Assembly (NCBI RefSeq): GCF_009498235.1
Contig: NZ_CP044205.1
Location: forward strand, 1,235,716 to 1,299,715
Origin: Candidatus Methylospira mobilis
GTDB taxonomy: Bacteria; Pseudomonadota; Gammaproteobacteria; Methylococcales; Methylococcaceae
Length of the DNA: 64,000 bases
Reading direction: 5' to 3'
Part shown: in pieces, positions 18,062 to 26,852 of the stretch
Layout of the letters: the number at the start of each line of letters is the position of its first letter
Position numbering within the stretch: the first letter of the stretch is position 1
Notes under the pieces: generated by a model
What the model saw: only the letters and a program-made list of their open reading frames with translations
Told to the model about the DNA's origin: nothing
Databases searched by the model: none
Position numbers and translations under genes: made by a program

Positions 18062-18255
18062 TCGTGATGCAAGAATATAAGCGTCAACCACGCTTGAGAC
18101 ATGCTGACCGGCGAAAATGCAGCCCTGGTCGGCGATGCCGAACTATGCCGGGGTGTTCGTTGCAGGATGCCAGCCAGCCAGACATGGTGAAATCGGTCGA
18201 GATGATCGACTCGTTGGCGAAAAGCTTATTCGAACCGGAGCAGGAGCTTCCATGA
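18058..18255 (+). CDS. 65-residue ORF bridging cas4 and cas1
   Basis: The ORF begins with an ATG overlapping the cas4 stop (ATGA) and ends with a TGA overlapping the cas1 ATG (18252), so it tiles exactly between them. The product MIVMQEYKRQPRLRHADRRK... is basic and Cys-containing. Its end, DSLAKSLFEPEQELP, resembles the end of Cas4, EQIALTLFDPKEEVL. This suggests either a small gene or the remnant of a duplicated cas4 tail. No known family recognised. Type I-C loci normally place cas1 directly after cas4. Confidence 0.4.
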   Translation: MIVMQEYKRQPRLRHADRRKCSPGRRCRTMPGCSLQDASQPDMVKSVEMIDSLAKSLFEPEQELP

Positions 18256-19286
18256 CGGTATTGCAAAATACGCTCTACATCACCACCCCCGACGCTTATT
18301 TGCGTCTCGAAGGCGAAACCGTGTGCGTGATGATCGAAGACGAGAAGCGCCTGCAGGTGCCGCTGCATTATTTGTCCGCGTTTGTGTTGTTCGATCACGT
18401 CATGCTCAGTCCCGCCTTGCTCGGACGCTGCGCCGAGGACGGGCGTTCCGTGGTCTGGCTGAGCCGTTCCGGACGTTTTCAGGCGCGGATGGAAGGGCCG
18501 GTCAGTGGTAATATCCTGTTGCGGCAGGCGCAGTATCGCGCTGCGGACGATAACGCGCAAACGCTGAATATCGCTCGCGCCGTGGTCGCCGGAAAGCTGC
18601 GCAACAGTCGCCAGCTTTTGTTGCGCGGCGCGCGCGAAACTGAAAACGCCGAAGAAAAGGACGCATTGGTGCGCGTGGTCAAGGTATTGGCGAATCAGAT
18701 AAGAAAGATTCCGTCGGCATCCGATCTAGATGCTTTGCGCGGGTTCGAAGGCGATGCGGCCCGCATGTATTTCGAAGTATTGCCGCTGGTCATGAAGGCT
18801 CAGGTTAGAATGGATTTTCCGTTCGACAGCCGAAATCGCCGTCCGCCGCGGGATCGTTTCAACGCGCTGATTTCTTTTTTGTATGCCCTGGTATTGAGCG
18901 ATTGCCGTGCCGCCCTGGAATCGGTGGGGCTCGATCCGCAACTGGGTTTTCTGCATGCGGTGCGTCCAGGCCGTCCGGCGCTGGCGCTCGATCTGCTGGA
19001 AGAGTTTCGCGCGCCGCTGGCGGATCGGCTGGCGCTGACGCTGATTAACCGCGGCCAGCTTCAGGCGCGTGATTTCGACGAACGCGAGGGCGGTGCTGTG
19101 CTGCTCAACGACGCCGGACGTAAAACCGTTATTGCCGCCTACCAGACGCGAAAACAGGAAAGCATCGTGCATCCGCTGTTGCAGCAAAACAGCCTTATCG
19201 GCCTGTTGCCTCATTTGCAAGCGCGCTTGCTGGCGCGATACCTGAGGCAGGATGTGAAGCATTATGTTCCCTATCTGCATAGGTAA
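18252..19286 (+). CDS. cas1: Cas1 integrase (type I-C)
   Basis: 344 residues starting MTVLQNTLYITTPDAYLRLEGETV, the standard Cas1c opening. The metal-binding acidic/His set is visible: Glu in MYFEVLPL, His in GFLHAVRPGRPALALDLLEEFR, and the following acidic pair. It inserts spacers at the leader end with Cas2. ATG 18252 was preferred to the longer in-frame extension back to 18117, because it matches the family and overlaps the preceding stop. Confidence 0.95.
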   Translation: MTVLQNTLYITTPDAYLRLEGETVCVMIEDEKRLQVPLHYLSAFVLFDHVMLSPALLGRCAEDGRSVVWLSRSGRFQARMEGPVSGNILLRQAQYRAADDNAQTLNIARAVVAGKLRNSRQLLLRGARETENAEEKDALVRVVKVLANQIRKIPSASDLDALRGFEGDAARMYFEVLPLVMKAQVRMDFPFDSRNRRPPRDRFNALISFLYALVLSDCRAALESVGLDPQLGFLHAVRPGRPALALDLLEEFRAPLADRLALTLINRGQLQARDFDEREGGAVLLNDAGRKTVIAAYQTRKQESIVHPLLQQNSLIGLLPHLQARLLARYLRQDVKHYVPYLHR

Positions 19287-19297
19287 ATGGTATTTTC

Positions 19298-19415
19298 TTT
19301 GTAGGAGCGGGCTTCAGCCCGCGATGATTTAATATATTCCAGTCTTGTCGTTCCGGTATTCAGTCGGCGGTGATAATGCCGGCCCCCTATCGCGGGCTGA
19401 AGCCCGCTCCTACAA
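19298..19415. repeat. Inverted pair of REP-like palindromes between cas1 and cas2
   Basis: TTGTAGGAGCGGGCTTCAGC at about 19299-19318, continuing CCGCGAT, occurs again as its exact reverse complement at about 19389-19415. Each copy is itself a palindrome (arms GCGGGCT/AGCCCGC around TC). Together they form a BIME-like unit. Such elements are widespread extragenic repeats in gammaproteobacteria. In this position they could fold in the cas1-cas2 transcript and change the cas2 level. They fill most of the 154-bp cas1-cas2 gap. Confidence 0.8.
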
Positions 19416-19440
19416 GGCTGTTTTTTACGGAGGGCGATAG

Positions 19441-19731
19441 ATGTTGATTCTGGTGTCTTACGACGTATCCACGGAAACATCCGCCGGGCGCAGACGCCTG
19501 CGCCGCGTCGCCAAAGTCTGCCTGAATTACGGGCAGCGCGTGCAAAAATCGGTGTTCGAGTGCCAAGTGAATCTGGCGCAAATGGAAATGCTGAAAAATG
19601 AATTGCTGGATGAAATCAACGAAGCTGAAGATTGTCTACGGCTTTATCGAATCATAGAGCCGCTGGAGAAAAATCTGATGGAGTTTGGTAAATTCAAGGC
19701 TGTGGACTTCGAAAGTACGCTTATCGTCTGA
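19441..19731 (+). CDS. cas2: Cas2 (type I-C)
   Basis: 96 residues, [27 protein letters not shown]..., with the family's first beta strand and Asp (VSYDV), the RVQKSVFEC strand and a short C-terminus. Cas2 forms the central dimer of the Cas1-Cas2 integrase. A purine-rich CGGAGGG sits 6-12 nt before the ATG. It is separated from cas1 by the REP pair, unlike the tightly coupled genes upstream. Confidence 0.95.
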   Translation: MLILVSYDVSTETSAGRRRLRRVAKVCLNYGQRVQKSVFECQVNLAQMEMLKNELLDEINEAEDCLRLYRIIEPLEKNLMEFGKFKAVDFESTLIV

Positions 19732-19911
19732 TTTGCGCGAACCATAAGCGACGCCTATATTCCTGTGATGTTCGCGCATTGATTAATTGGTTGATTTTAA
19801 ATAATATTTTTCTATATATCACTATGGGAATGTCTTCGCTTCCCCTCCCGAAAATGTATTCGCGCTTTTCTTCTTGTTTTTTAAGTATTATCATACACCT
19901 GCAGCAAGGCT
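19732..19911 (+). promoter_or_regulatory. CRISPR leader
   Basis: An A/T-rich 180-bp stretch between cas2 and the first repeat, the expected leader position in an array that runs away from cas2. A possible promoter is TTGATT at 19791-19796 and TATATA at 19813-19818 (16-bp spacing), about 95 bp before the first repeat. Poly-T runs near 19867-19882 also fit a leader. No IHF site is claimed. Confidence 0.6.
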
Positions 19912-22161
19912 GCATCTCCCGGCATTTATGCCGGGAGTGGATTGAAACTCCATCCAGGCGCTGTAACGCATCGCGCGCTACGCATCTCCCGGCATTTATG
20001 CCGGGAGTGGATTGAAACGATGCATTCAGCACCAGTGCGCCACTTCTTTTGAGCATCTCCCGGCATTTATGCCGGGAGTGGATTGAAACGTTTGCAAGTA
20101 TGCATTTTGAGATGATTCCATCGCGCATCTCCCGGCATTTATGCCGGGAGTGGATTGAAACTCGCAGGTAATGCCGCAAATTGCAGTGGCATGTTGCATC
20201 TCCCGGCATTTATGCCGGGAGTGGATTGAAACATGCCATATCCGGGTATCTGATAAGTGGCACATGGGCATCTCCCGGCATTTATGCCGGGAGTGGATTG
20301 AAACGCCGTAGTCGGTGGTAACACATCAGTGATATGTCGCATCTCCCGGCATTTATGCCGGGAGTGGATTGAAACAAATCATTGATAACAGCGCTCACAA
20401 CCATTTTATTGCATCTCCCGGCATTTATGCCGGGAGTGGATTGAAACCATTGTCTTGCAACTCATTATCCGACATAGCCACGCATCTCCCGGCATTTATG
20501 CCGGGAGTGGATTGAAACTCCAGGATGGAGATATTATGAACGTGCTTCATTAGCATCTCCCGGCATTTATGCCGGGAGTGGATTGAAACAACAGTATGAG
20601 TGGCGTTCCGGTGAGTCGGATGAGCATCTCCCGGCATTTATGCCGGGAGTGGATTGAAACGTGCTCGCAGCGGTGCAGCAAAACGGCTATGCGCTGCATC
20701 TCCCGGCATTTATGCCGGGAGTGGATTGAAACAGTCAGCGGACTACATGACCGTATGGACGATCAACGCATCTCCCGGCATTTATGCCGGGAGTGGATTG
20801 AAACGTCGGTCCATCGAAGGCAAAGCTGTCGCGAATTTGGCATCTCCCGGCATTTATGCCGGGAGTGGATTGAAACAATTCCAGAGTCAGCAATCGTTGC
20901 TTTAGCGGCCAGCATCTCCCGGCATTTATGCCGGGAGTGGATTGAAACTGCGCGAACTGGACGGGGACCACCTTGCTGCAACGGCATCTCCCGGCATTTA
21001 TGCCGGGAGTGGATTGAAACATGTAACCCGCTTCCGCATGAGCACCCATCCGGTGCATCTCCCGGCATTTATGCCGGGAGTGGATTGAAACTTATGCCTT
21101 CAGCCGTTCCACCTGCTCGGTCGGCGCATCTCCCGGCATTTATGCCGGGAGTGGATTGAAACTCCAATATGCTTCTTCAATGCCTAACTCAGTTTGGCAT
21201 CTCCCGGCATTTATGCCGGGAGTGGATTGAAACATGTCTATCGAAATGACGGACGCCTTCAGCAAAGAGCATCTCCCGGCATTTATGCCGGGAGTGGATT
21301 GAAACTTGCAAAAACTGTTGAATAGCAGTTATCAGTAAAGCATCTCCCGGCATTTATGCCGGGAGTGGATTGAAACTGTAATCAATATCTATGCGAATTC
21401 CTTCGAACAAAGCATCTCCCGGCATTTATGCCGGGAGTGGATTGAAACCTATTAACTTCGGGGCGATTACGCCCGGCGTTCCGCATCTCCCGGCATTTAT
21501 GCCGGGAGTGGATTGAAACTCAAAATAAGGCAATTTTGGGACGGTTTTAAAAAGCATCTCCCGGCATTTATGCCGGGAGTGGATTGAAACATGTCAACGC
21601 CGATCATGGCGGCGTTTTGCGCGTTCGCATCTCCCGGCATTTATGCCGGGAGTGGATTGAAACTATGAAGTTTGCCCAATAGAAGTGACCGAAGGCCGCA
21701 TCTCCCGGCATTTATGCCGGGAGTGGATTGAAACCCACAAACCACGTGTCATTATTCGCTTTCATTTCGCATCTCCCGGCATTTATGCCGGGAGTGGATT
21801 GAAACGAATCAAGCGTAGCCGATATTACTGCCCCGGCTGGGCATCTCCCGGCATTTATGCCGGGAGTGGATTGAAACTATGTCATAGTCATATCCTGATT
21901 ATCCGTACAATGCATCTCCCGGCATTTATGCCGGGAGTGGATTGAAACCCCAAGCATCGAACATTCCAATTTGCGAATGATGCATCTCCCGGCATTTATG
22001 CCGGGAGTGGATTGAAACCCGCCTAAAAAGAGAAAACTTAAAAGCGGAAAGGGCATCTCCCGGCATTTATGCCGGGAGTGGATTGAAACAAGCGCTGGCT
22101 GGTGTCGCTGGGCTGGACGCCAACGCATCTCCCGGCATTTATGCCGGGAGTGGACTGAAAT
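19912..22161 (+). CRISPR. Type I-C CRISPR array, 32 repeats and 31 spacers
   Basis: The 37-bp repeat begins GCATCTCCCGGC and ends GTGGATTGAAAC, the characteristic type I-C 3' end. Its centre is a perfect palindrome with arms CTCCCGGCAT and ATGCCGGGAG around TT. By counting I find 32 repeats starting at 19912, 19982, 20053 and so on to 22125, with spacers of 33-36 nt. All copies I read are identical except the last, which ends GTGGACTGAAAT; this marks the leader-distal end. Direction is from cas2 outward on the plus strand. No two spacers looked identical. ORFs that run through the array on either strand are artefacts. Confidence 0.98.
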
Positions 22162-22190
22162 ATGGCATAAATGTCAGCTTTTCCTTGGAT

Positions 22191-24533
22191 TTAGGGCGTA
22201 ACGATCAAATGGCTGTTAATCATGTACAAGCCTTCTCTGAGTGTGGTTTCCGACGAGGTAATTTCACTTTGTACCTTTTTCGCGGATGTTACCGCGCTGG
22301 ATATTAAAACCTCATCCCTGTGTACGGATTGCTGAGTTCTATGAAGGCTGAAATTCATGTCGATAACGGCGCTATTGGTGGCGCTGATGGCGGAGCCTAT
22401 CTTATCTACGGCAACCTGGGTGCTTTTAATGCCTGTCGTTATATTTTCTATGCTTACCGCGGCGGCGTCCAGCCTGCTTGCAATATCATTAATTCTGGCC
22501 TGGCCGTTTATCAGCTTGAGCGTAAAGTGCTGTAGCGACGGACCCGCCTGCAACATGTAGTTGCAACCCAGATTAATCAGGCCGTTGAACGGTCCTATGT
22601 TCATCACGAAATTGGGGCCAACATTTGTTACGTTGCTCGCGCCAATATTGTTCACGAAACTCATTCCGAAATTTGTTACATTGCTCATGCCCCAGTTCAT
22701 CAGAACGCTGGAAAATCCGGCTTCATTGAAAGGATAGTTTTCAATTTTAATGCCATGGTCGTTCAAGACATATACTTCTCCATAATTACGTTCTTCTTTT
22801 TTTCCGTCGGTGGTAGCAAGCGCGTTGCCGATGGTTTTGTTAAATGAATCGCCTGTCGTGACGAAGGTGCTGTTGCCTTCGGAATGCAGCGCCAGGCCTT
22901 GCCTCCCCGAGTTGCTCTGCTCAGGGCCGTTGACCGCGAGGTCCGATTTACTGGAGCCCAGGCGCACCCAGCTTCCTTGCGATGTCAGCTTCATATGCTC
23001 CGCTCCGGCCATATCCCCCATCACCAGCTCATTTCCGCTCGAAGTGCGTATGCGTGACAACTCCTGATCGTTGTTTTCCACCACGCTGGGGTTGTTCGGG
23101 TTGGGAACCGCTCCCATTATCACCGGTTGATCGGGGTTGCCGTTGACGAAAGACAGCAAAACTTCCGCGCGTTTGTGCAAGGGGAAATGCATGCCGTGAT
23201 CGCTGCCGGCAAAAGGCGTCATCATTCGTACCCTGGTGGAACCGCGGCTCGCTTCCTTCTCGGTGATATCGAAAGGCACCTGTATTTTGTATTCGCCTTT
23301 CTCATTCAGTTCGGCGTATTTGCCTTCCCCTTCGCCGTCGATGAAGGCGTTCAGCGTTCCTTCGATTTTCGGCCATGGATGCCTGATTTCCGGGCGGTAC
23401 TGAACATCCGAAGCGATGGCCGTAAACTCGGCCAGATAAAAATCATTGCAGGCTGGTCCGGCATGGCGAGCGCCGATGGCCTGAGGGTCGAGTCCCGCCA
23501 GCAATAAGCCCGCTTGCGAGCCCTGGTGTTTGATGCGGATCACCAGCAGCCGCCGGTTGAAATCGGCGCGGAAGTGTCCGTCGATTTCAATGAAATGACC
23601 GCAGCGCAAACCGGTAGCGTTACTGTGGCCTTGAAACTGTTCGCTCCGGCAGCGTATGCCTTCGGCGCGTAATGACGCGATCAACCGCGCTTCCTCGTTG
23701 TTTCTCAGGTGTTCTCCATACAGGACAATCTCTCCCATGCCGTCAGCATCGACTTCGGCGGTTCCCTGAAGCTCGCCATTGCCTTCCTTGTGAAAGTAAT
23801 CCATGACCACGACCTGTCTGGGCAATATTTGATAGTGCTGCTCCAGTTTTTGAATACGGCGGATTTCGACAGGGTTCGCATCCAGTTCTCCAGCCGGCTG
23901 GTAACGCAGTGAGATGGCCTTATCCTTGTGTCCTGCGTGCGTGTTGCAGAATACGGCTTTTTCCCGGCCATCGATTTCCTCGAACCACCAGTAGATGCCC
24001 AGGCGTTCGCACCATCGCGAGATGAACGCAAGGTAACTCTCCTGATATTGGCAAATATAATCCCATACCGGAATATCTTCCCCGCTGTTTTTAATTCTGA
24101 ATTCGTATTCGCTGCTTAATAGCCCTGCAAGATTCATTACGTGGCGAACAATTTCGTGGCGTTCCTTATCAAGATAGACTTCAGACCTGCGATAGGATTC
24201 GAGTTTCCATAACCTGGGGACTAATACCGCACGATAAAACGTCAGGCCGCTGACCTGATGCTGCAGGGTAAATTGCTCTACCAGTCCTCTGTAGATAGCG
24301 GAGCTTCCGGATTCGAATCCGTCGTTCAAGGTGAAATGGGCTTCCTTGCCGACAACGCTTTTTGCCTTGATATCGCAGTCTGCGGAAGCCAGCAGTAATT
24401 CGAAGCGGTACAGTGTGGATATTTCCTCTTCCCCCTCGAAACTGACTACTTTAAATTCCGTAGCGGGACTGCCGGGAATTGAAAACAAAAAGCGGCGCTC
24501 ATTGTCATGTGGCTGGTTAATTATGTTATTCAT
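22191..24533 (-). CDS. vgrG: VgrG (TssI) spike protein of a type VI secretion system
   Basis: About 780 residues. The gp27/gp44-like N-terminus (FRFELLLAS-type, YRALVP region, CQYQESYLAFISRWCERLGIYWWFE) is followed by the OB-fold and the core GSDHGMHFPLHKRAEVLLSFVNGNPDQPVIMGAVPN. The C-terminus adds a tail of short Asn/Gly repeats (NVTNFGMSFVNNIG) that would extend the beta-helix, then ~120 residues of helix (about 660-780) as a possible effector adaptor. ATG 24533 follows GGAG; the longer frame to 24560 lacks this. No other T6SS structural gene is in the window, so this is an orphan vgrG. The stop lies 29 bp from the array end. Confidence 0.9.
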   Translation of the reverse strand: MNNIINQPHDNERRFLFSIPGSPATEFKVVSFEGEEEISTLYRFELLLASADCDIKAKSVVGKEAHFTLNDGFESGSSAIYRGLVEQFTLQHQVSGLTFYRAVLVPRLWKLESYRRSEVYLDKERHEIVRHVMNLAGLLSSEYEFRIKNSGEDIPVWDYICQYQESYLAFISRWCERLGIYWWFEEIDGREKAVFCNTHAGHKDKAISLRYQPAGELDANPVEIRRIQKLEQHYQILPRQVVVMDYFHKEGNGELQGTAEVDADGMGEIVLYGEHLRNNEEARLIASLRAEGIRCRSEQFQGHSNATGLRCGHFIEIDGHFRADFNRRLLVIRIKHQGSQAGLLLAGLDPQAIGARHAGPACNDFYLAEFTAIASDVQYRPEIRHPWPKIEGTLNAFIDGEGEGKYAELNEKGEYKIQVPFDITEKEASRGSTRVRMMTPFAGSDHGMHFPLHKRAEVLLSFVNGNPDQPVIMGAVPNPNNPSVVENNDQELSRIRTSSGNELVMGDMAGAEHMKLTSQGSWVRLGSSKSDLAVNGPEQSNSGRQGLALHSEGNSTFVTTGDSFNKTIGNALATTDGKKEERNYGEVYVLNDHGIKIENYPFNEAGFSSVLMNWGMSNVTNFGMSFVNNIGASNVTNVGPNFVMNIGPFNGLINLGCNYMLQAGPSLQHFTLKLINGQARINDIASRLDAAAVSIENITTGIKSTQVAVDKIGSAISATNSAVIDMNFSLHRTQQSVHRDEVLISSAVTSAKKVQSEITSSETTLREGLYMINSHLIVTP

Positions 24534-24876
24534 TATTTTTCTCCAGGGAGGATCAGGCAAAACGGCTATTGGAATATGATGGATGATACGCCGAACAGGC
24601 CGGCTTCAGACAGGCTATGGCATGCTTGTTATTAACAGGCTCAATAAGTTGCCCCTGGCTCCTTGCTGCCGCGCTTGTCACGGATCGTTACTCACTATGC
24701 CACATGCCGGCTTATGGCTGCGCGGATGAAGGTGTACGGCTTTTGAGCAAACACCGCGTGCGGCTTCCCGGACGGATCGGTACGTCAGTATAGATAGCTT
24801 TGGCTTGACGTGCCTGGGCAGCGGGTTCATTATCCGGGCAATCGGATTTCAGATTCATTCATTCAGGGGATTCAGT
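24534..24876. other. Intergenic region between vgrG and lemA
   Basis: A 343-bp divergent intergenic stretch. It holds the vgrG Shine-Dalgarno at its left end and the lemA promoter candidate near its right end (24805-24833). I see no further gene in it. Confidence 0.6.
24805..24833 (+). promoter_or_regulatory. Candidate sigma70 promoter of lemA
   Basis: TTGACG at 24805-24810 and CATTAT at 24828-24833 with 17-bp spacing, about 43 bp upstream of the lemA ATG. It would drive the lemA-TPM-TPM cluster. It overlaps the longest possible reading frame of lemA, supporting the downstream start. Confidence 0.5.
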
Positions 24877-25482
24877 ATGAAACGTATGGTGTACATTGCT
24901 CTTTGTTTGTCCATGCTGTCATTGAGCGGATGCGGCTACAATACCCTGCAAACGCAGGATGAACAGGTCAAGGCCGCGTGGGCCGAAGTGTTGAACCAGT
25001 ATCAGCGCCGCGCCGATCTGGTGCCTAATTTGGTCAATACGGTGAAGGGCTACGCCGCACAGGAACAGCAGGTGCTGCTCGGCGTGACCCAGGCGCGTGC
25101 CAGGGTGGGTTCGATTCAGGCCACGCCCGAGTTGATCAACGATCCGGAAGCGTTCAAGAAATTTGTCGGCGCGCAGGCCGAATTGCAGTCGGCGTTGTCA
25201 CGCTTGCTGGTGGTTTCCGAAAACTATCCGCAGCTCAAATCCGACGCCAATTTTCGTGATCTGCAGGCCCAGTTGGAAGGCACCGAAAACCGGATAACGG
25301 TGGCGCGTAACCGTTATATCAAAGAGATACAGACGTTCAACATTACGGTTCGCTCCTTCCCGTCCAATTTGACGGCGATGATGTTTCATTTCTCGCCCAA
25401 AGCGCAGTTTACCGTCGAGAACGAGGCGCAAATTTCCAAGCCGCCGACGGTGGATTTTGGCGCGCCGCCGGTTACCAGATAA
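24877..25482 (+). CDS. lemA: LemA family lipoprotein
   Basis: 201 residues. MKRMVYIALCLSMLSLSGCG is a lipoprotein signal with lipobox LSGC. The mature part has the LemA helix pattern: YNTLQTQDEQVKAAWAEVLNQYQRRADLVPNLV, then YPQLKSDANFRDLQAQLEGTENRI and RNRYI. AGGGGA lies 6 nt before ATG 24877. LemA proteins are commonly next to TPM-domain proteins, as here. Their role is poorly defined, probably envelope-related. First gene of a lemA-TPM-TPM cluster. Confidence 0.92.
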   Translation: MKRMVYIALCLSMLSLSGCGYNTLQTQDEQVKAAWAEVLNQYQRRADLVPNLVNTVKGYAAQEQQVLLGVTQARARVGSIQATPELINDPEAFKKFVGAQAELQSALSRLLVVSENYPQLKSDANFRDLQAQLEGTENRITVARNRYIKEIQTFNITVRSFPSNLTAMMFHFSPKAQFTVENEAQISKPPTVDFGAPPVTR

Positions 25483-25497
25483 GCGGTCCCGCGTTTT

Positions 25498-26349
25498 ATG
25501 ATGATGCGCTGGAGTCTAAGCGGCCTTTGCGGCGTACTGGCCATGATGCTGGCGATGCCGGTTTTTGCGGATATCGACGTGCCGCATCTGTCGCGGCAGG
25601 TTACCGATCTGACCGGCACGCTGACCTCCGAACAGGCTAATGCATTCGAGCAGTCGCTGGCGGCGCTCGAACAGCGCAAGGGCAGCCAGGTGGCGGTGTT
25701 GATCGTTCCCACCACTCAGCCGGAAACTATCGAACAGTATTCCATCCGCGTGGTCGAGCAATGGAAGCTCGGGCGGAAGGGGGTGGACGACGGCGTTCTG
25801 CTGCTGGTGGCGAAGGACGATCATAAGGTGCGAATCGAGGTTGGCTACGGTCTGGAAGGCGTGATTAACGATGCGACGGCCAAGCGCATCGTGGCGGAAG
25901 ATATCGTGCCTGCTTTTCGCAAAAGCGATTTCCAAGCCGGGATTGCCGTCGGAATCGAACGCATCACCGCCTTGATCGACGGGGAAGCGCTGCCGGCGCC
26001 GCAAAAGAAGGAAAAAATGTCGGACGATCTCGAGTCGGTGCTGATGCTCGGGTTTTTTCTGGTGGTTTTCCTGGGCGGGCTGTTTCGCTCGCTGTTCGGC
26101 CGTATGCTGGGCTCCTCGCTGGTGGGCGTGATCACCGGGCTGCTTGCCTGGGCGCTGTCAGGATTGCTGGTCGCCATGGTGGCCGGCTTTCTGGCATTTT
26201 TCTTCGCCTTGTTCTGGGGCAGTGTCGGCAGCGGCGGATATTTCGGTAGTGGCGGATCTTCCGGCGGCGGCAGCCTCGGTGGCGGTGGAGGCGGTTTCAG
26301 CGGCGGTGGCGGCGGATTCGGCGGGGGAGGCGCTTCCGGGCAATGGTGA
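25498..26349 (+). CDS. TPM-domain (YgcG family) membrane protein
   Basis: 283 residues. Signal peptide (to about residue 25, PVFADIDVP), a TPM domain (about 30-160: LTGTLTSEQANAFEQ..., VDDGVLLLVAKDDHKVRIEVGYGLEG), two hydrophobic segments (about 180-240) and a Gly-rich tail with SGGGGGFGGGG. This layout is standard for YgcG-type proteins, which pair with LemA. The TPM domain was first described in photosystem II repair; in bacteria its role is unclear. It starts 15 bp after lemA, and the next gene overlaps its end by 7 bp. Confidence 0.9.
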   Translation: MMMRWSLSGLCGVLAMMLAMPVFADIDVPHLSRQVTDLTGTLTSEQANAFEQSLAALEQRKGSQVAVLIVPTTQPETIEQYSIRVVEQWKLGRKGVDDGVLLLVAKDDHKVRIEVGYGLEGVINDATAKRIVAEDIVPAFRKSDFQAGIAVGIERITALIDGEALPAPQKKEKMSDDLESVLMLGFFLVVFLGGLFRSLFGRMLGSSLVGVITGLLAWALSGLLVAMVAGFLAFFFALFWGSVGSGGYFGSGGSSGGGSLGGGGGGFSGGGGGFGGGGASGQW

Positions 26350-26846
26350 AAAAGATGCTGCGTTTGTTAAAACATTTGATTACGCCGGGCTGGCTGGCGC
26401 GCCGGGTTTTTAACGCGGCTGCACTGGATCGGCTGGAACAGGCGATATACGAATCCGAGCCGCAGCACGGCGCAGAACTGCGTCTGGCGATAGAGGGCGA
26501 ACTGGATTTGCACGATTTGCTGCGCGGCCTTACGCCGCGTCAGCGCGCTATCGACCTGTTTTCGCGTCTGCGCGTCTGGGATACGGAGGAAAACAACGGC
26601 GTGCTGATTTATGTGCAATGCGTGGATAGAACGCTGGAAATCGTGACGGATCGCGGCGTAGCCGCAAAAGTCGGCCAACAGCACTGGGATGATATCTGCG
26701 CGCGGATGAGCGCCGCTTTTCGGGCTGGAAAATACGAAGCGGGCGTGTTGCAGGGCATAGCCGATATTTCCGCTTTGCTGAGCCTTTACTATCCACGTCG
26801 GGACGGTCATGGCAACGAGTTGCCCGACAGGCCGGTTGTTTTATAG
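26343..26846 (+). CDS. Second TPM-domain protein
   Basis: 167 residues without a clear signal peptide. The TPM core is visible: a short version of the helix-strand pattern, GVLIYVQCVDRTLEIVTDRGVAAKVG and WDDICARMSAAFRAGKYEAGVLQGI. It overlaps the first TPM gene by 7 bp and lies 6 bp before nnr. It is the usual third member of lemA-TPM-TPM clusters. Confidence 0.85.
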   Translation: MVKKMLRLLKHLITPGWLARRVFNAAALDRLEQAIYESEPQHGAELRLAIEGELDLHDLLRGLTPRQRAIDLFSRLRVWDTEENNGVLIYVQCVDRTLEIVTDRGVAAKVGQQHWDDICARMSAAFRAGKYEAGVLQGIADISALLSLYYPRRDGHGNELPDRPVVL

Positions 26847-26852
26847 TCAGCC

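Noticed and set aside
19912-22161. Open frames on both strands through the CRISPR array with repeated ISRHLCREWIET or SIHSRHKCREM peptides
   Set aside because: They are translations of the palindromic repeat and spacers; no ribosome sites and no protein family.
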